Source: Fidelibacterota bacterium
Lineage (GTDB): Bacteria > Fidelibacterota > UBA8477 > JABMPR01
Assembly: GCA_030596225.1 (NCBI GenBank)
Contig: JAUVKO010000097.1
Coordinates: forward strand, 1-7,532
Reading direction: 5' to 3'
Length of the DNA stretch: 7,532 nt
A model generated the notes under the pieces. It was not told where the DNA came from and searched no databases. It saw only the letters and a program-made list of their open reading frames with translations. The position numbers and the translations under genes were made by a program. Positions 6,349-7,532 of the stretch are shown piece after piece (the stretch's first letter is position 1; every line of letters begins with the position of its first letter).

Positions 6349-6740
6349 GAAGTAAAGGCTGCCTTGTACAGTGCAAATGCTAATACGGCCCAGCCGATGA
6401 CAAAAGCAGTACCACCAATTGGTGTAATAGCTCCCAGGACTTTAATGCCACTAAGTGCCAGCACATAAAGACTGCCGGAGAACAATACTGTACCGGCGAT
6501 AAACATATAACCGGTAATATTTAATGCTTTGGGAGACATAATCTCAGAAAACAGAGGCAGGCTCAATAAGGCAAGCGAATGCATGGCCTGATAGAAAACG
6601 GCCTTATCCCAAATGATCAGACCATATGAATTATCCCACGATTCTAAAATAGGTTTGAGTGCGTGGGCTCCAAATGCGCCCAGAGCAACGGTGAATCCAC
6701 CAAGTATAGCACCCATGAATGCGAAAAAATAAACTGACAT
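6345..6740 (-). CDS. DUF423 family small membrane protein (YgdD-like)
   Basis: This 131-residue integral inner-membrane protein has no established biochemical function. It carries the family's conserved words in order: GAFGAHAL (21-28) at the end of the first hydrophobic helix, HSLALLSL (54-61), FSGSLYVLALSG (87-98), and ITPIGGTAFVIGW (105-117). Four transmembrane helices are visible at about 3-24, 48-66, 75-95 and 100-126. Length is typical of the family (about 120-135). It starts 3 nt after the glycosyltransferase stop, with only a weak AAGAAG upstream, and its stop overlaps the next gene's start by 4 nt, so expression is probably coupled on both sides. Family identity is very secure; the adjacent genes are not enough to suggest a role. 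Confidence 0.93.
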   Translation of the reverse strand: MSVYFFAFMGAILGGFTVALGAFGAHALKPILESWDNSYGLIIWDKAVFYQAMHSLALLSLPLFSEIMSPKALNITGYMFIAGTVLFSGSLYVLALSGIKVLGAITPIGGTAFVIGWAVLAFALYKAAFTS

Positions 6741-6743
6741 TGC

Positions 6744-7532
6744 TTACTTCTTAATATCGCGAGCGCGTTTGCGTCCGCGAAGAAAATATTGAAAAAAGAT
6801 AGATCCACCATACATCCTTCTCAAAGTTATGGCAACAGCATATGGTTGCCGTCTTTCTCTGGCCTCCATATGCTTTCTAAGCAATAATAAGGGATGTAGA
6901 AAATTCCAACCCAGAGCCATGATGATGGCCGCCATGCGCTTCCAATCACGGATCAGAGCAGAAAAGACGAACGCGACACCTTCCAGGGCAATACGTGTTG
7001 GCAAGATCATCGCCAGATAAGCGAATGGATAATTCTTGATGATCATCATCAGGTTATTACGATGATTCAGATACTTCTTCTGGTAGCGATCAGGAGGTAA
7101 GGTCCATCCAGAATGATGATAGACTTTAGATACAGGTGCATTGACCACCCTCCAACCGGCATTATGCAAGCGCCAGCACAGATCGATCTCTTCCATGTGG
7201 GCAAAGAAGTCCTCATCAAACAAGCCCACTTCCTGTAGAGCACTTCCACGCAGGAGCAAGGCTGTCCCGCTGGCCCAGAAAATATCGCGTGGCGTGTCAT
7301 AGAAACCGTCATCCTCTTCCATGGTGGTAAAAATACGACCCAGTGCGAAAGGAAAAGCTAAAACATCCATGAGTCCGCCAACTCCACCAGCATAATCAAA
7401 GAACTTAGGATCCTGAGCCGACATGATCTTAGGTTGAACGGCAGCGATCTTAAGATCTGACTCCATCTGATCAACCAGATGCTCAATCCAGTCGGGTTCG
7501 TGGGTGGTATCGTTATTCAACACCAGATAATG
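6744..7532 (-). CDS. Family 2 glycosyltransferase, N-terminus outside window
   Basis: This GT-A-fold inverting glycosyltransferase (GT2, rhamnosyltransferase-like WbbL/RfbF group) probably adds a sugar from a nucleotide donor to an envelope glycan at the cytoplasmic face of the membrane. The frame is open to the window edge, giving 262 residues, so the nucleotide-binding N-terminus is missing. Visible landmarks are LVLNNDT (3-9), which holds the metal/nucleotide-site NND; FWASGTALLLR (85-95); VGLFDEDFFAHMEEIDLCWRL (102-122), which holds the acidic ED-like catalytic region; and YHHSGWT (138-144). Two hydrophobic stretches (about 158-184 and 190-208) suggest membrane association, followed by a very basic tail (RGRKRARDIKK). 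A GTG 10 nt from the window edge could be read as a start, but it lies inside the conserved NND segment and is rejected. DUF423 follows after 3 nt. Donor and acceptor are unknown. Confidence 0.92.
   Translation of the reverse strand, partial: HYLVLNNDTTHEPDWIEHLVDQMESDLKIAAVQPKIMSAQDPKFFDYAGGVGGLMDVLAFPFALGRIFTTMEEDDGFYDTPRDIFWASGTALLLRGSALQEVGLFDEDFFAHMEEIDLCWRLHNAGWRVVNAPVSKVYHHSGWTLPPDRYQKKYLNHRNNLMMIIKNYPFAYLAMILPTRIALEGVAFVFSALIRDWKRMAAIIMALGWNFLHPLLLLRKHMEARERRQPYAVAITLRRMYGGSIFFQYFLRGRKRARDIKK

Noticed and set aside
6744..7523. Complete glycosyltransferase starting at the GTG at 7523
   Set aside because: That start cuts into the conserved VLNND motif, and the frame is open to the window edge, so the gene is truncated by the window.
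1958..7532. A defence, toxin-antitoxin or mobile system
   Set aside because: Every gene belongs to a recognisable metabolic or envelope family, and no nuclease, toxin, transposase or recombinase motif was seen.

Overview
The window looks like an ordinary chromosomal segment of a Gram-negative bacterium, most likely in the FCB superphylum (Bacteroidota/Calditrichota/Marinimicrobia-like lineages). The lineage call is inference. It rests on a secreted subtilase that ends in a YPNP-type C-terminal domain resembling type IX secretion (T9SS) type A sorting domains, on a sugar-phosphate mutase of the GEGNGG subtype common in that group and in archaea, and on the moderate GC content. I see no tRNA, rRNA, insertion sequence, integrase, CRISPR array or phage gene.

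Layout, plus strand (1-1817): the last 59 codons of a tryptophanase-type beta-eliminating lyase, a 50-base gap, then a complete 528-residue subtilisin-family protease with a signal peptide and a putative T9SS sorting domain. Bases 1816-1910 form the convergent junction. They carry two hairpins whose arms are the same 9-base word (AACCTGTTT/AAACAGGTT) but whose loops are unrelated.

Layout, minus strand (7532 down to 1958): seven genes point the same way and are tightly packed. In transcription order they are a GT2 glycosyltransferase (5' end outside the window), a DUF423 membrane protein, a GNAT acetyltransferase, a phosphoglucosamine/phosphomannomutase (GlmM-like), a second GNAT of RimJ/RimL type, a BaiN/RdsA (HI0933/YhiN) flavoprotein, and a small PlsC-like lysophospholipid acyltransferase. 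Junctions are 3 nt, a 4-nt ATGA overlap, 27 nt, 61 nt (with a strong hairpin), 6 nt, and a roughly 14-nt overlap. This is consistent with one operon, possibly divided by the hairpin.

Working together: GlmM, the glycosyltransferase and the acyltransferase all serve cell-envelope synthesis (amino-sugar precursor, glycan assembly, phospholipid or lipid acylation), so the minus-strand cluster reads loosely as envelope housekeeping. The DUF423, flavoprotein and GNAT genes have no firm physiological assignment. On the plus strand, an exported protease beside a tryptophan-degrading enzyme would fit peptide and amino-acid scavenging, but only adjacency supports that. I did not find convincing evidence of an undescribed system. 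The most unusual items are the paired repeat hairpins, the 33-nt hairpin inside the minus-strand cluster, and the acetyltransferase and flavoprotein reading frames separated by one stop codon in the same frame.
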